Made by a program: the position numbers and the translations under genes. The notes beneath the pieces were generated by a model, which was not told the origin of the DNA, did no database searches, and worked only from the letters and a program-made list of their open reading frames with translations. 64,000 nucleotides of DNA from CAZNKU01 sp045654805 (GTDB lineage Bacteria; Bacillota; Clostridia; Monoglobales; Firm-18): the NCBI GenBank assembly GCA_045654805.1, contig JAZOOD010000029.1, positions 6,920 through 70,919 of the forward strand, written 5' to 3'. Of the stretch, positions 16,188-25,342 are shown piece by piece. Positions within the stretch are counted from its first letter, which is position 1. The number at the start of each line of letters is the position of its first letter.

Positions 16188-17255
16188 TTATTGGATTTTA
16201 TACTTATTCCTGGTTTTGCTCTCCATAAGCACATCAAGCATATCCAAGGATTTTCCTGTACCAATAGCCACACACGAAATAGGATTTTCCGCAACTTCGC
16301 ACTGAATTCCGGTTTCGTGAGCAATAAGCTTGTCAAGACCCCAAATTAGAGAGCCTCCACCTGTCATAACAATACCTTTTTCACTGATATCGCCAACAAG
16401 TTCCGGCGGAGTCTGCTCCAATACAGCTTTAACTGCATCAACAATCTGGAACGCGGGCTCTTCAAAAGCTTCAAACATTTCATCAGCTGTAATAGTAATC
16501 GTCTTAGGAAGACCTGAAACAAGGCTTCTGCCACGTATCTCAGTGGATTCCTGACGGACTTGTTTATCTTCATCTGTTCTCTCAAATACACAACCGATAT
16601 TGATTTTTAACTGTTCTGCTGTACGTTCACCTATAAGTATATTATGCTTTTTACGGATATACTTTATAATTGCCTCGTCAAATTTATCCCCTGCCACTTT
16701 AATTGATTCCGAAACAACTATTCCACCCAAAGAAATAACCGCAATATCCGTAGTTCCACCACCTATGTCAACAATCATAGTGCCACTTGGCTTTGCTATA
16801 TCTATACCGGCACCAATAGCTCCGGCAATAGGTTCTTCAATAAGATAAGTCTTGCTTGCACCTGCCTGTGTAGCGGCATCAATAACTGCTCTTTCCTCTA
16901 CTTCTGTTACCCCGCTTGGCACACAAATCATAACGCGTGGTTTGAAAATTCTCTTCTTACATACACTGTCTATAAAATGTCTTAACATTTTCTCAGTAAG
17001 ATCGTAGTCGGAAATTACCCCGTCACGCAATGGTCTTATAGCCACAATATTACCAGGTGTACGTCCAAGCATACGTCGAGCTTCCTCACCTACTGCCAAA
17101 AGCTGCTTGGTATTAGTATCCATAGCTACAACAGAGGGCTCTTCCAAAACTATTCCCTTTCCCTTTACATAAACCAATACAGATGCAGTGCCAAGGTCAA
17201 TACCAACATCATTGTTGATTTTGAAAAAATCTGTCAATTTAAAATTAAATTTCAT
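16188..17255 (-). CDS. mreB: Rod shape-determining protein MreB/Mbl
   Basis: MreB forms actin-like filaments under the membrane that guide cell-wall synthesis. The 355-residue protein has the actin-fold nucleotide motifs VGIDLGTASVLVYVKGKG, VDIGGGTTDIAVISLGG and IVMTGGGSLIWGLD. A 15-residue N-terminal extension before the first strand may be a membrane-binding helix. mreC and mreD are absent nearby, so it may be an additional MreB paralogue (Mbl-like). It lies 29 bp after the glycosyltransferase-CsaB gene, presumably co-transcribed. Confidence 0.95.
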   Translation of the reverse strand: MKFNFKLTDFFKINNDVGIDLGTASVLVYVKGKGIVLEEPSVVAMDTNTKQLLAVGEEARRMLGRTPGNIVAIRPLRDGVISDYDLTEKMLRHFIDSVCKKRIFKPRVMICVPSGVTEVEERAVIDAATQAGASKTYLIEEPIAGAIGAGIDIAKPSGTMIVDIGGGTTDIAVISLGGIVVSESIKVAGDKFDEAIIKYIRKKHNILIGERTAEQLKINIGCVFERTDEDKQVRQESTEIRGRSLVSGLPKTITITADEMFEAFEEPAFQIVDAVKAVLEQTPPELVGDISEKGIVMTGGGSLIWGLDKLIAHETGIQCEVAENPISCVAIGTGKSLDMLDVLMESKTRNKYKIQ

Positions 17256-17284
17256 TTATAATTCCTCCGTTTCTTTATCTTTTA

Positions 17285-19459
17285 TTAAAACTCCATGAGC
17301 TCAACCGCAACCTTAGCATCACGGATATTTTTTTCTTTCATCAATTTTGTGGTTTTTGCTATTTCTTCTTTCAAAAAATCGCGGTTTTCAATAACGTATT
17401 CCAACTGACTAACCATATCGGACACATCAATACTCTTTACGTCAAATGCCTTGCAACAATCCCATTTATGCACGATTGCATCGACCTTTGGATCATAAGA
17501 AAGTGCCACGAGAGGTACATTTGCACTCAATGAATATATAAGCGAATGAAGCCTCATCCCCAAAACAAACTGGCTGTTTTTAATATATTCAATAAGATTC
17601 TCTGCATTTACAAATGCAGGCGCCACCTTGCCTCCGCATTTTGCTGCTATTTCCACGCTTAAATCGGTATCCATCCAGCTTTGCATAGGCACAAACACGG
17701 GTATAATATTATACTTTTCGTGAATTTCCCTACATACTGCTCCAAGCTTGTCTGCAAAATCATTTGGAAGTCCCTTCCACTTTCTTACAGATACCACAAA
17801 GTATGATTCATTCTCTTTAAAACCCAAGTTACTTGAGTTAAGCGAAAAGGCCGGGTCGGCAGAAACGGTTATTTCATTCTGCACTCCCATACTTTTCAGT
17901 TCCTGTAGTGATTGTTCATCACGCAAAGTAATTTTGTGTACTCTGTCCAACAGATTTTTGCAGTCAATTCGATTTTTTTCTGCAACAATCGGGCCTATAC
18001 CATTGGCATAAACCATTACCTTTGTTCCATAACGCAGTGCCATTTTCATAATAGAAGAATAATATTTATAAGAATGTGTACTTGTAACATCCTGTAGAAG
18101 ACTTCCTCCACCGCTTACGAGTAAGCGTGTATGTTTTAAAACACTCAATATTTTAAATATGTTGTATCGGTATATGCTTTTCACATTATACAAAACCGCA
18201 GTTTCCTTCGGCTTTTTTGAAAGTACGGTTATTGAAACATCAGGTTTTTGCTCCCTGAGATTTTGTACAATAGATTTAAGCAAAGAGTCATCCCCGATAT
18301 TCTTATAACCATAATATCCTGATATAAGAACATCATTTTTGCGGAAAGGGTTTTTAACAAGGAGTTTGGCATAAGCATTTTCGTAATCGTTAACCATCCT
18401 TGCGACAGAATAGTTATCTATGATAAACCGCCTGTTAAAATCACCCATTTCCTTAATATTTTTACTATCCAAAATTCCGCATATATCCCTATATAAAATC
18501 TCGTCCGAAGGCATTTCGCATCCACGACAACAAAAATTCGTCTTGATACATACGTCAATTTTATCCTGCTCGAACACACCTATGTAGCCTTCATTCCCCG
18601 CAATAATAACAGGTTTCTCGGCAGACATAGCCTCTAATGCGGCACGGGAAACACCTATAAACATATCCCCCGATGCTACAAATTTGTTGATGTCCGTGCG
18701 TCCATTTGTTGCAATGGCAACCTTTCTTTCCAACAAACTATTAACCTCTTCCACTTTGGAAACAAGACGGTTATAGTCATTACCCCCACCAACTATCACA
18801 ACCTCTATATTCGGATATTTTTCATAGAGCATAGGAGTAACGTTAAGCAAGTTAAAAGCAACTGCACTGCGATCAATATCCATACGGCTTACATACACGA
18901 TACGTGTCTTTCCTTCTGTAAGACCAAATTCCTCCGCCACATCAGAATAATCTATAGATGCAGAAAACTTGTTAGTATCTATACCGTTAATTGTTACATC
19001 GATTTTATTATCAGGATACTTGTAGTTATCTATAAGATATTTTTTGATATCATTACTTACTGCGATAGAACGCTCTCCCCAATTAGTAATGTGCTTCAGC
19101 ATTATCCCTGTTTTAAACACCCAATGAGCAGTAGTTATAAAGCGAAATTTTAACTTTTTATGAAGGATACCGCATATAAAACCGGGGATTCTCGCATGAG
19201 CGTGAACTATGTCAAAGTCGTTATCCCTAATTATGTTTTTTAACCCCACATAGGATTTGATAATGCAATCCGGCCTTTTTGTATGCAATGGTAATTTGTG
19301 GTGCTTTATGTTATACGTGACAATTTCCTTTTCATAAACGCCACCATTAGATGCAATATGGACCTGATGTCCTCGCCTTGCAAGCTCCATAGCAAGTTCA
19401 GCAACATGAGTTTCAGCTCCACCTATTTCAAGCCCCATTAGAACCATTAGAATTTTCAA
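17285..19459 (-). CDS. Fused GT4 glycosyltransferase and CsaB-type pyruvyl transferase
   Basis: The 724-residue protein joins two enzymes. Residues 1 to about 365 form a GT-B family 4 glycosyltransferase (GLEIGGAETHVAELAMELAR; VYVSRMDIDRSA; VVIVGGGNDY; GVSRAALEAMSAEKPVI). Residues from about 366 form a polysaccharide pyruvyl transferase (VLISGYYGYKNIGDDSLLKS; LVSGGGSLLQD; YANGIGP; GMRLHSLIYSLSANVPLVAL). CsaB pyruvylates secondary wall polymers so that SLH-domain proteins can bind. The TTG at 19459 was chosen because AAAGGGGA precedes it and it gives the usual MKILMVLMGLE start. It lies directly after degV and upstream of mreB. Confidence 0.88.
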   Translation of the reverse strand: MKILMVLMGLEIGGAETHVAELAMELARRGHQVHIASNGGVYEKEIVTYNIKHHKLPLHTKRPDCIIKSYVGLKNIIRDNDFDIVHAHARIPGFICGILHKKLKFRFITTAHWVFKTGIMLKHITNWGERSIAVSNDIKKYLIDNYKYPDNKIDVTINGIDTNKFSASIDYSDVAEEFGLTEGKTRIVYVSRMDIDRSAVAFNLLNVTPMLYEKYPNIEVVIVGGGNDYNRLVSKVEEVNSLLERKVAIATNGRTDINKFVASGDMFIGVSRAALEAMSAEKPVIIAGNEGYIGVFEQDKIDVCIKTNFCCRGCEMPSDEILYRDICGILDSKNIKEMGDFNRRFIIDNYSVARMVNDYENAYAKLLVKNPFRKNDVLISGYYGYKNIGDDSLLKSIVQNLREQKPDVSITVLSKKPKETAVLYNVKSIYRYNIFKILSVLKHTRLLVSGGGSLLQDVTSTHSYKYYSSIMKMALRYGTKVMVYANGIGPIVAEKNRIDCKNLLDRVHKITLRDEQSLQELKSMGVQNEITVSADPAFSLNSSNLGFKENESYFVVSVRKWKGLPNDFADKLGAVCREIHEKYNIIPVFVPMQSWMDTDLSVEIAAKCGGKVAPAFVNAENLIEYIKNSQFVLGMRLHSLIYSLSANVPLVALSYDPKVDAIVHKWDCCKAFDVKSIDVSDMVSQLEYVIENRDFLKEEIAKTTKLMKEKNIRDAKVAVELMEF

Positions 19460-19463
19460 AGGC

Positions 19464-20330
19464 CTATTCCCCTTTCTGGTCAAAAATTATACCTACTACC
19501 CCCGGTCCGGTATGTGTACCTATAATACAACCAAGGTCAAACATTTCAATCTCTACATCACCTAATTTTTCTTTCAAAAGTTTAATAGTTATTTCGCAAC
19601 TTTCATCAGCATAACCGTTTGCGAGCCATATTTTTGGTTTGTTTGCAGCATCATAAACTTCTGCAGTCATATCGACAATTTTATTAAGTGATTTTTGTAA
19701 ACCTCGTTCCTTACCTATGTTTTCAACAAGTCCGTCATTAATCGTAAGTATAGGTTTTATTCCTAAAAGACCGCCTATAACAGCAGTTGTGGCTTTAATC
19801 CTTCCACCCTTCTGCAAATGTTTGAGGTCATCCACCATAAAAAAGGCTTTGCCCGTTTTCTTCCCGGACTCAAAAGCATTCATTACTTCTTCCAAGGACG
19901 CTCCATTTGCAGCAAGCTCTGCCATTTTGACAACATCCTTACCGTACAACATTGAAAATTTTTCACTGTCTAATACGATGATATTAGATTCGTGCCCTAA
20001 TTCATCCTCTATCTGCTGTTTCAAAAGATGCGCTGCGTTATAACCCCCGCTTGCCTTAGCAGACAATGTTATTAAAATCTGGTAATCGTATTCCTCAAGA
20101 TTTTTTCTAAACTCTTTTTCTATTAATTCCAAGGGCATCATGCTTGTTGTTGGAATTTCCTCCCTATCGGGAAGATTTTTCATATATTCTCTACCGTCTA
20201 GGTCATATCTGTCATAGTAAACCTTTCCGTCTATTACTACACATATCGGCAAATATCCTATATTGTACTTATCTACCAGATATTGCGGAATATCACTTGC
20301 TGAATCAGCAATAATCTTAATACGTGCCAT
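19464..20330 (-). CDS. DegV family fatty-acid-binding protein, second copy
   Basis: This 288-residue DegV/FakB homologue has IIADSASDIPQYLVDKYNIG at its start, then IPTTSMMPLELI, ITLSAKASGGYNAAHL and KGGRIKATTAVIGGLLGIKP. It differs clearly from the 12803 copy, so the two probably prefer different acyl chains, as FakB1 and FakB2 do. The ATG at 20330 follows GGAGGGTAA and overlaps the end of trmL by 14 bp. Co-transcribed with comM-trmL upstream and the glycosyltransferase fusion downstream. Confidence 0.92.
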   Translation of the reverse strand: MARIKIIADSASDIPQYLVDKYNIGYLPICVVIDGKVYYDRYDLDGREYMKNLPDREEIPTTSMMPLELIEKEFRKNLEEYDYQILITLSAKASGGYNAAHLLKQQIEDELGHESNIIVLDSEKFSMLYGKDVVKMAELAANGASLEEVMNAFESGKKTGKAFFMVDDLKHLQKGGRIKATTAVIGGLLGIKPILTINDGLVENIGKERGLQKSLNKIVDMTAEVYDAANKPKIWLANGYADESCEITIKLLKEKLGDVEIEMFDLGCIIGTHTGPGVVGIIFDQKGE

Positions 20331-20811
20331 GTAACTTACCCTCCTGTAATAATTTGTCAAAATTTTTCTGTCTCAAAAACTCATATGCAGCAATAGCCAC
20401 CGCATTTGACAGATTAAGTGACCTTGCCTCGTCGATCATAGGTATCCTCACACACCTGTCATCATAATGTTCTTTTAGCAAACTTTCGGGCAATCCCTTT
20501 GTTTCCTTTCCAAACAGTAAATATACATCATCAGGAAACTCAACCTCCGTATATGCCCTTGGTGCTTTTGTAGTGAAATAAAACATTCTATCATTTTTAT
20601 GGATTCTCATAAATTCATCCAGGCTGTCATAATAGGTAATATCCAAAAGATGCCAATAATCAAGCCCTGCTCTCTTTAATTTTTTGTCATCTATCTCAAA
20701 CCCCATAGGCTTTACAAGGTGCAATCTTGCACCGGTAGCAGCACAGGTGCGTGCCACGTTGCCCGTATTTTGCGGGATTTCAGGTTCAACCATAACTATA
20801 TTAAGCCTCAA
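20317..20811 (-). CDS. trmL: tRNA (cytidine/uridine-34-2'-O)-methyltransferase TrmL
   Basis: TrmL methylates the ribose of the wobble base of tRNA-Leu. It is a small SPOUT enzyme with a trefoil knot; motifs seen are VEPEIPQNTGNVARTCAATG, LLFGKETKGLP and RIPMIDEARSLNLSNAVAI. The start was set at the TTG at 20811, giving MRLNIVMVEPE as in the family, with GGGGAG about 10 bp upstream inside the end of comM. A GTG at 20820 is the alternative. The gene runs into degV. Confidence 0.92.
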   Translation of the reverse strand: MRLNIVMVEPEIPQNTGNVARTCAATGARLHLVKPMGFEIDDKKLKRAGLDYWHLLDITYYDSLDEFMRIHKNDRMFYFTTKAPRAYTEVEFPDDVYLLFGKETKGLPESLLKEHYDDRCVRIPMIDEARSLNLSNAVAIAAYEFLRQKNFDKLLQEGKLHGTY

Positions 20812-20816
20812 AGTTC

Positions 20817-22355
20817 TCACGCTCCCCAAAATTTCCTGTCAAGGCTTCTGTACTGTATTGCCTCCGCAATATGACTTACTGCAATTTCCGGCTCGCCCTC
20901 AAGGTCTGCTATAGTTCTGGCAACCTTCAAGATACGGTCATGTGCCCTTGCCGACAGCCCAAGATTATCAAAAGCCGATTTTAAAAGCTCCTTGATTTCC
21001 GGACTAACACGACAGTATTTATGTATTAATGACGACGAAAGCTGAGAGTTGGTATGTATTCCTTCATCAATATATCTGTCATGCTGAATTTTTCTTGCCT
21101 TTTCAATGCGCTTTTTAATTTTACAACTTGGTTCCTCTACAGATTCGGATGAAAGATCAGAATAGGATACCGCAGGTACTTCTACATGAATGTCTATGCG
21201 GTCAAGCATAGGCCCGCTTATTTTACTCATATACTTTTGAATTTGTGGAGGGGTACAGGTACATTCATGATTAGGGTCCCCATAATATCCGCATTTACAC
21301 GGATTCATAGATGCTACCAGCAAAATATTTGATGGATATGTATAGCTTGCGTTAGCACGGGTTATGCTTACAAACCCATCCTCCAATGGCTGACGCAGAA
21401 CTTCAATTGCAAGACGCTGAAATTCCGGAAGCTCATCCAAAAACAAAACGCCATTATGAGCTATGCTTATTTCACCGGGTTTAGGATTTGCTCCTCCGCC
21501 TATAAGTCCAATAGGAGAAACCGTGTGATGAGGACTGCGAAACGGACGTGTAGTAACCAAAGATGTCCCCGGTTCCAAAACGCCTGCAATGGAGTGAACC
21601 TTTGTGGTTTCCAACGCTTCGTTAAAAGTGAGTGGTGGCAAAATTGTAGGAATCCTTTGTGCCAACATAGACTTCCCACTACCCGGACTACCTATCATAA
21701 GAATGTTATGACCTCCCGCAACAGCCACCTCAATGGCACGCTTTACACTCCGCTGACCTTTTACATCATAAAAATCCACGGGATATTCACAGTTGTGCAT
21801 AAAGATTTCGTCAATATCAACCTTTGTGGGAGATAATAAATCCTCTCCCTTTAAATGATTTACAATTTCAGTAATGTTATTTGCACCAATAATTTCTATA
21901 TCATTAACAACAGCTGCTTCATTAGCATTTTCTTTAGGCAAGAATACTGTTTTTATACCATTATCTCTTGCGGCAATAACCATAGGTAAAATTCCGTTGA
22001 TTCCCCTAAGTTTTCCATCAAGGGAAAGCTCGCCCAAAAAAGCATAATCCTCCAGATTTCCTTCAGGTATCTGCTCCGACGCAGACAAAATGGCCACCGT
22101 AATCGGCAAATCATAAGCCGCCCCCTCTTTTTTGCGGTCTGCAGGCGCAAGATTCACCGTTATTCTCTTTACAGGAATATTAAACCCACTGTTTTTAACA
22201 GCTGCCTTGACACGTTCCTTACTCTCTTTAACAGACGCATCAGGCAGTCCAACTATATCAAAGGCAGGAAGCCCATTTGACAAATCAGTTTCAACGGTTA
22301 TAATATATCCGTCAATGCCGTTAATCCCCATGCTGCTGACCTTTGCCAAACTCAT
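20817..22355 (-). CDS. comM: ComM/YifB family Mg-chelatase-like AAA+ ATPase
   Basis: The protein (512 residues) has an N-terminal Lon-protease-like fold domain (GIDGYIITVETDLSNGLPAF, DIVGLPDASVKESKERV) and a magnesium-chelatase-type AAA+ core. Walker A is MIGSPGSGKSMLAQRIP and Walker B is VLFLDELPEF. A Cys cluster CKCGYYGDPNHECTC precedes sensor regions, and a Mg-chelatase C-terminal domain ends it. In naturally competent bacteria ComM is a hexameric helicase that extends branch migration during DNA uptake; dprA is also in this window. GGGGAGGT precedes the ATG. Confidence 0.94.
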   Translation of the reverse strand: MSLAKVSSMGINGIDGYIITVETDLSNGLPAFDIVGLPDASVKESKERVKAAVKNSGFNIPVKRITVNLAPADRKKEGAAYDLPITVAILSASEQIPEGNLEDYAFLGELSLDGKLRGINGILPMVIAARDNGIKTVFLPKENANEAAVVNDIEIIGANNITEIVNHLKGEDLLSPTKVDIDEIFMHNCEYPVDFYDVKGQRSVKRAIEVAVAGGHNILMIGSPGSGKSMLAQRIPTILPPLTFNEALETTKVHSIAGVLEPGTSLVTTRPFRSPHHTVSPIGLIGGGANPKPGEISIAHNGVLFLDELPEFQRLAIEVLRQPLEDGFVSITRANASYTYPSNILLVASMNPCKCGYYGDPNHECTCTPPQIQKYMSKISGPMLDRIDIHVEVPAVSYSDLSSESVEEPSCKIKKRIEKARKIQHDRYIDEGIHTNSQLSSSLIHKYCRVSPEIKELLKSAFDNLGLSARAHDRILKVARTIADLEGEPEIAVSHIAEAIQYRSLDRKFWGA

Positions 22356-22514
22356 TGTTCTACCTCCCCATTAAATCATAACACTTTACTCTTAATTATA
22401 ACCAATTTTGTTAAATATTGCAAGTGTTTTAAATATTTTTGAAAAAAGCCCTTTTAATTTTTCAAAAACTGTGTTAAAATATAGATGATAATATAGAAAA
22501 TGGAGGTTTGTATT

Positions 22515-23393
22515 TTGATACGCAGTATGACAGGCTTTGGCCGTTGTGAAAAGACAAACAATAATTACGACATTTCCGTTGAAATAAAAGCGGTTAATCA
22601 TAGATATGCCGACTACAACATCAAATTACCGAGAATGTACAATTTCCTTGAGGAGGATATCAAAAACCATCTTCAGCAATACATAAAAAGAGGTAAAGTA
22701 GATGTTTATCTTACTATATACAAGGAACTTGACGATTCCAAGGAAATTATTCTGAACGAAGCATTAGCGGAAAGCTATGTAAAAGCCTTGAAGCTTATTG
22801 CGGAAAAGTTTGATGTCAAGGATGACATCAGCGTTTCATCAGTTGCGCGTTATAATGATATTTTCGACATCAAGCATACTGAAGAGGATGAACAAATTAT
22901 AAAAGAAAGTGTTATTGATGTTCTAAACGAGGCATTAAATGGCTTTTTAGCAGCTCGTGAACGCGAAGGTGAAAGGCTGGCAACTGATATGATTGCAAGA
23001 ATAGGCCTTATTAAAACGGAAGTTGAAAAAATCGAAGTTATTGCTCCTGATACAGTAATTGAACATAAAAATAATATTATGGAAAGAATCAAGGAACTTA
23101 TAGGAGATGCTACTGTAGACGAAAACAGGCTTCTTACTGAAACTGCAATTTATGCAGACAAGCTTTCTGTTAATGAGGAAATTGTAAGATTGAAATGCCA
23201 CCTTGAGGAATTTGACCGCATTATGGCAAAGGGGGATGCAGTAGGCAGAAGGCTGGACTTTTTGTTGCAGGAAATGAACAGAGAAACTAATACTATTGGT
23301 TCTAAGGCTAATAATCTTGAAATTTCCAATATCGTTATAAATATTAAAGCGGAACTTGAAAAGATAAGAGAACAGCTTCAGAATCTTGAATAG
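22515..23393 (+). CDS. YicC/YloC family endoribonuclease
   Basis: The protein (292 residues) matches the YicC family: start IRSMTGFGRCE, VEIKAVNHRYADYNIKLPR, REREGERLATDM, and C-terminal GRRLDFLLQEMNRETNTIGS. Family members are RNA-cleaving enzymes with a role in mRNA and small RNA decay. The TTG at 22515 is preferred because GGAGG lies 8 bp upstream and the family starts MIRSMTGFGR. It begins the conserved Firmicutes order yloC-remA-gmk-rpoZ. Confidence 0.93.
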   Translation: MIRSMTGFGRCEKTNNNYDISVEIKAVNHRYADYNIKLPRMYNFLEEDIKNHLQQYIKRGKVDVYLTIYKELDDSKEIILNEALAESYVKALKLIAEKFDVKDDISVSSVARYNDIFDIKHTEEDEQIIKESVIDVLNEALNGFLAAREREGERLATDMIARIGLIKTEVEKIEVIAPDTVIEHKNNIMERIKELIGDATVDENRLLTETAIYADKLSVNEEIVRLKCHLEEFDRIMAKGDAVGRRLDFLLQEMNRETNTIGSKANNLEISNIVINIKAELEKIREQLQNLE

Positions 23394-23406
23394 GAGGACA
23401 AGTTAT

Positions 23407-23658
23407 ATGAAACTTATAAGCATAGGCTTCGGCAATGTAGTTTCTGCAGACAGGATAATAGCTATTGTGGGTCCGGAATCTGCTCCTGTACGCCGTATAA
23501 TACAAGAATCAAAGGAACGCGGAATGCTTATTGACGCAAGTTGCGGGCGCAAAACAAGATCCGTTATAATTGCAGACAGCGACCATGTTATTTTGAGTGC
23601 TATACAGTCCGAGACTATAGCCCACAGAATGAAAGACGGTGACGGCAATGAAGAATAA
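23407..23658 (+). CDS. remA: Extracellular matrix regulator RemA family protein
   Basis: The 83-residue protein has the DUF370/RemA pattern (MKLISIGFGNVVSADRIIAI; GPESAPVRRIIQESKERGML; IDASCGRKTRSVIIADSDHV). In Bacillus subtilis RemA is a DNA-binding ring protein that activates biofilm matrix and osmoprotection genes. The ATG at 23407 follows GGAGGACA. It overlaps gmk by 11 bp, as in a translationally coupled operon. Confidence 0.94.
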   Translation: MKLISIGFGNVVSADRIIAIVGPESAPVRRIIQESKERGMLIDASCGRKTRSVIIADSDHVILSAIQSETIAHRMKDGDGNEE

Positions 23659-24256
23659 GGGTGTTATAGCTGTTGTTTCCGGTCCATCAGGTGTAGGAAA
23701 AGGTACAATATGCACTTATCTTGCAGAAAAATATGATGACTTCTTCCTTTCGGTGTCCGCCACCTCAAGGTCCCCAAGGCCTAGTGAAATTGACGGTATA
23801 CACTATCATTTTAAAACACCTGACGAATTCAAAAAAATGATAGATAACGATGAATTTTTAGAATATGCAGGCTATGTTGATAAATTTTACGGCACACCAA
23901 AGGCGCCTTGCTATGAGCACATAGAAAAAGGCATAAACGCAATCCTTGAAATTGAAGTTCAGGGCGGTATGAAAGTTAAAGAAAAGGAACCTGATACTAT
24001 TATGATATTTATAGTGCCGCCATCTATGAAAGAGCTCGAATCACGACTTAGGGGCAGAGGTACAGAAACTGAGGAAGTGATACTTCAAAGGCTCGCAAGG
24101 GCAAAGGAAGAACTTTTGCATATGAAGGATTATGACTACATAGTTGTAAATAATTCCGTGGAAGACGCAGCGGAGCAAATACGCGGTATTCTGAATTCGG
24201 AAAGTTTGAAGACGAAAAATATGATTAATATGGTAGAAAAGGAGTTAGGATTATGA
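23648..24256 (+). CDS. gmk: Guanylate kinase
   Basis: Guanylate kinase phosphorylates GMP to GDP with ATP. The 202-residue protein has the P-loop SGPSGVGKGT, the GMP-binding SATSRSPRPSEIDGIHYHF and EYAGYVDKFYGTPK, and the lid region RLRGRGTETEEVI. The ATG at 23648 is assumed; the in-frame GTG at 23639 is also possible because neither has a strong ribosome site. It overlaps remA upstream and rpoZ downstream by 4 bp. Confidence 0.95.
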   Translation: MKNKGVIAVVSGPSGVGKGTICTYLAEKYDDFFLSVSATSRSPRPSEIDGIHYHFKTPDEFKKMIDNDEFLEYAGYVDKFYGTPKAPCYEHIEKGINAILEIEVQGGMKVKEKEPDTIMIFIVPPSMKELESRLRGRGTETEEVILQRLARAKEELLHMKDYDYIVVNNSVEDAAEQIRGILNSESLKTKNMINMVEKELGL

Positions 24257-24435
24257 TTTACCCTACAATTACAAACTTGATAGAAAAAGCACGCAGCAGA
24301 TATTCTCTTGTTATCGCTACTGCAAAAAGAGCAAGAGAAATTTCAGAAGATGAAACCAGAGAAGTTACAAAGCCAGTTATAGAAGCTATTAAAGAAATTG
24401 ATGCAGGGGATGTTATTGTAATTACCGAGGATTAA
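24253..24435 (+). CDS. rpoZ: RNA polymerase omega subunit
   Basis: This 60-residue protein carries the omega pattern MIYPTITNLIEKARSRYSLV followed by IATAKRAREI. Omega helps assemble and stabilise the beta' subunit. Its ATG overlaps the stop of gmk, and AAGGAG lies just upstream. It ends the yicC-remA-gmk-rpoZ operon. In Firmicutes priA commonly follows; here the rpmH cluster does. Confidence 0.93.
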   Translation: MIYPTITNLIEKARSRYSLVIATAKRAREISEDETREVTKPVIEAIKEIDAGDVIVITED

Positions 24436-24509
24436 GCCACAATGCCCCTTTATAAAGAGATTTTGTATATCTATTTAACCTTTAAATATTAAAAAAGTGT
24501 AAAAAACTA

Positions 24510-24539
24510 TTGACAACAACGTAAAAATAGTTGTATAAT
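24510..24539 (+). promoter_or_regulatory. Promoter of the rpmH-rnpA cluster
   Basis: TTGACA (24510-24515) and TATAAT (24534-24539) are both consensus, 18 bp apart. No DnaA-box cluster (TTATCCACA-like) is visible in 24436-24612. Confidence 0.8.
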
Positions 24540-24612
24540 AGCAATACTGTCATAATGGCAAGAAATTGCCGCATTGCGGTAATTAACTATATAATATAAG
24601 GAGGAAACAAGG

Positions 24613-24747
24613 ATGGTACAGACATATCAACCTAAAAAACGTCAGAGAAAAAAGGTTCATGGTTTTAGAAGCCGTATGTCAACAGCTAACGGCAGAAAAG
24701 TTTTGGCACGCAGAAGAGCTAAAGGTCGCGCTAAAATTTGTGCATAA
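24613..24747 (+). CDS. rpmH: 50S ribosomal protein L34
   Basis: The 44-residue, very basic protein reads MVQTYQPKKRQRKKVHGFRS and ends KVLARRRAKGRAKICA, which is L34 throughout. AAGGAGG lies 8 bp before the ATG. L34 is part of the large ribosomal subunit. It starts the rpmH-rnpA-yidD-yidC-jag order that usually lies next to oriC and dnaA in bacteria, although no dnaA is upstream here. Confidence 0.97.
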   Translation: MVQTYQPKKRQRKKVHGFRSRMSTANGRKVLARRRAKGRAKICA

Positions 24748-24756
24748 CTTTTTGTT

Positions 24757-25101
24757 ATGAAAAAAACATTATCGCTGAACCGTAACACTTTGTTTAAACG
24801 ATTATACTACCGCGGTAAAACTGTTAAGACGCCGTATTTTACCTTTTATTACATGAATACAAAGGCCAAAAATAACCGGATTGGTTTTACCGTGAGTAAA
24901 AAAATCGGCAAGGCTGTTGCGCGCAACAGGGCCAGAAGGCTTATGTATGAATCTTTTCGCCTGTACGAAGAACAGATTAAAAATGGCTATTATATGGTGT
25001 TGGTTGCAAGGTCCGCTATCTTAGGTGCTGATTTTCATACCATACGAAATACTATGGAAAAAGCTTTGAGAAATTCTGGGCTTTTTGTTGAGGCGGAATA
25101 A
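24757..25101 (+). CDS. rnpA: Ribonuclease P protein component
   Basis: The protein (114 residues, strongly basic) has the RnpA signature NRIGFTVSKKIGKAVARNRA followed by RRLMYESFR. With RNase P RNA it removes the 5' leader of precursor tRNAs. It begins 9 bp after rpmH. There is no clear ribosome site, as is common for rnpA, where translation is coupled to rpmH. Confidence 0.96.
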   Translation: MKKTLSLNRNTLFKRLYYRGKTVKTPYFTFYYMNTKAKNNRIGFTVSKKIGKAVARNRARRLMYESFRLYEEQIKNGYYMVLVARSAILGADFHTIRNTMEKALRNSGLFVEAE

Positions 25102-25103
25102 AA

Positions 25104-25313
25104 ATGAAAAGATTTATAATTTTTATTGTAAGATTATATCAACGGTACATTTCACCGTTAAAAAAACCATGCTGTCGATTTTATCCAACCTGCTCTCAGT
25201 ATTGTATTGAGGCCGTGGCTAAACATGGTGCAGCACGGGGTTTATTTTTATTTATAAAGCGTATCTTGAAGTGCCATCCGTGGCATAAAGGAGGGTATGA
25301 CCCTGTGCCCTGA
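25104..25313 (+). CDS. yidD: Membrane protein insertion efficiency factor YidD
   Basis: The 69-residue protein has the DUF37/YidD pattern: an amphipathic start (MKRFIIFIVRLYQRYISPL), then CCRFYPTCSQYCIEAVAKHG and CHPWHKGGYDPVP. YidD assists YidC-dependent insertion of membrane proteins. It starts 2 bp after rnpA and is followed by yidC. Confidence 0.96.
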   Translation: MKRFIIFIVRLYQRYISPLKKPCCRFYPTCSQYCIEAVAKHGAARGLFLFIKRILKCHPWHKGGYDPVP

Positions 25314-25342
25314 CGCATAACATTGAATAGGAGGCGCTTATT

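Noticed and set aside
24436..24612. Possible oriC next to rpmH
   Set aside because: No DnaA boxes or AT-rich 13-mer array were seen, and dnaA is absent.
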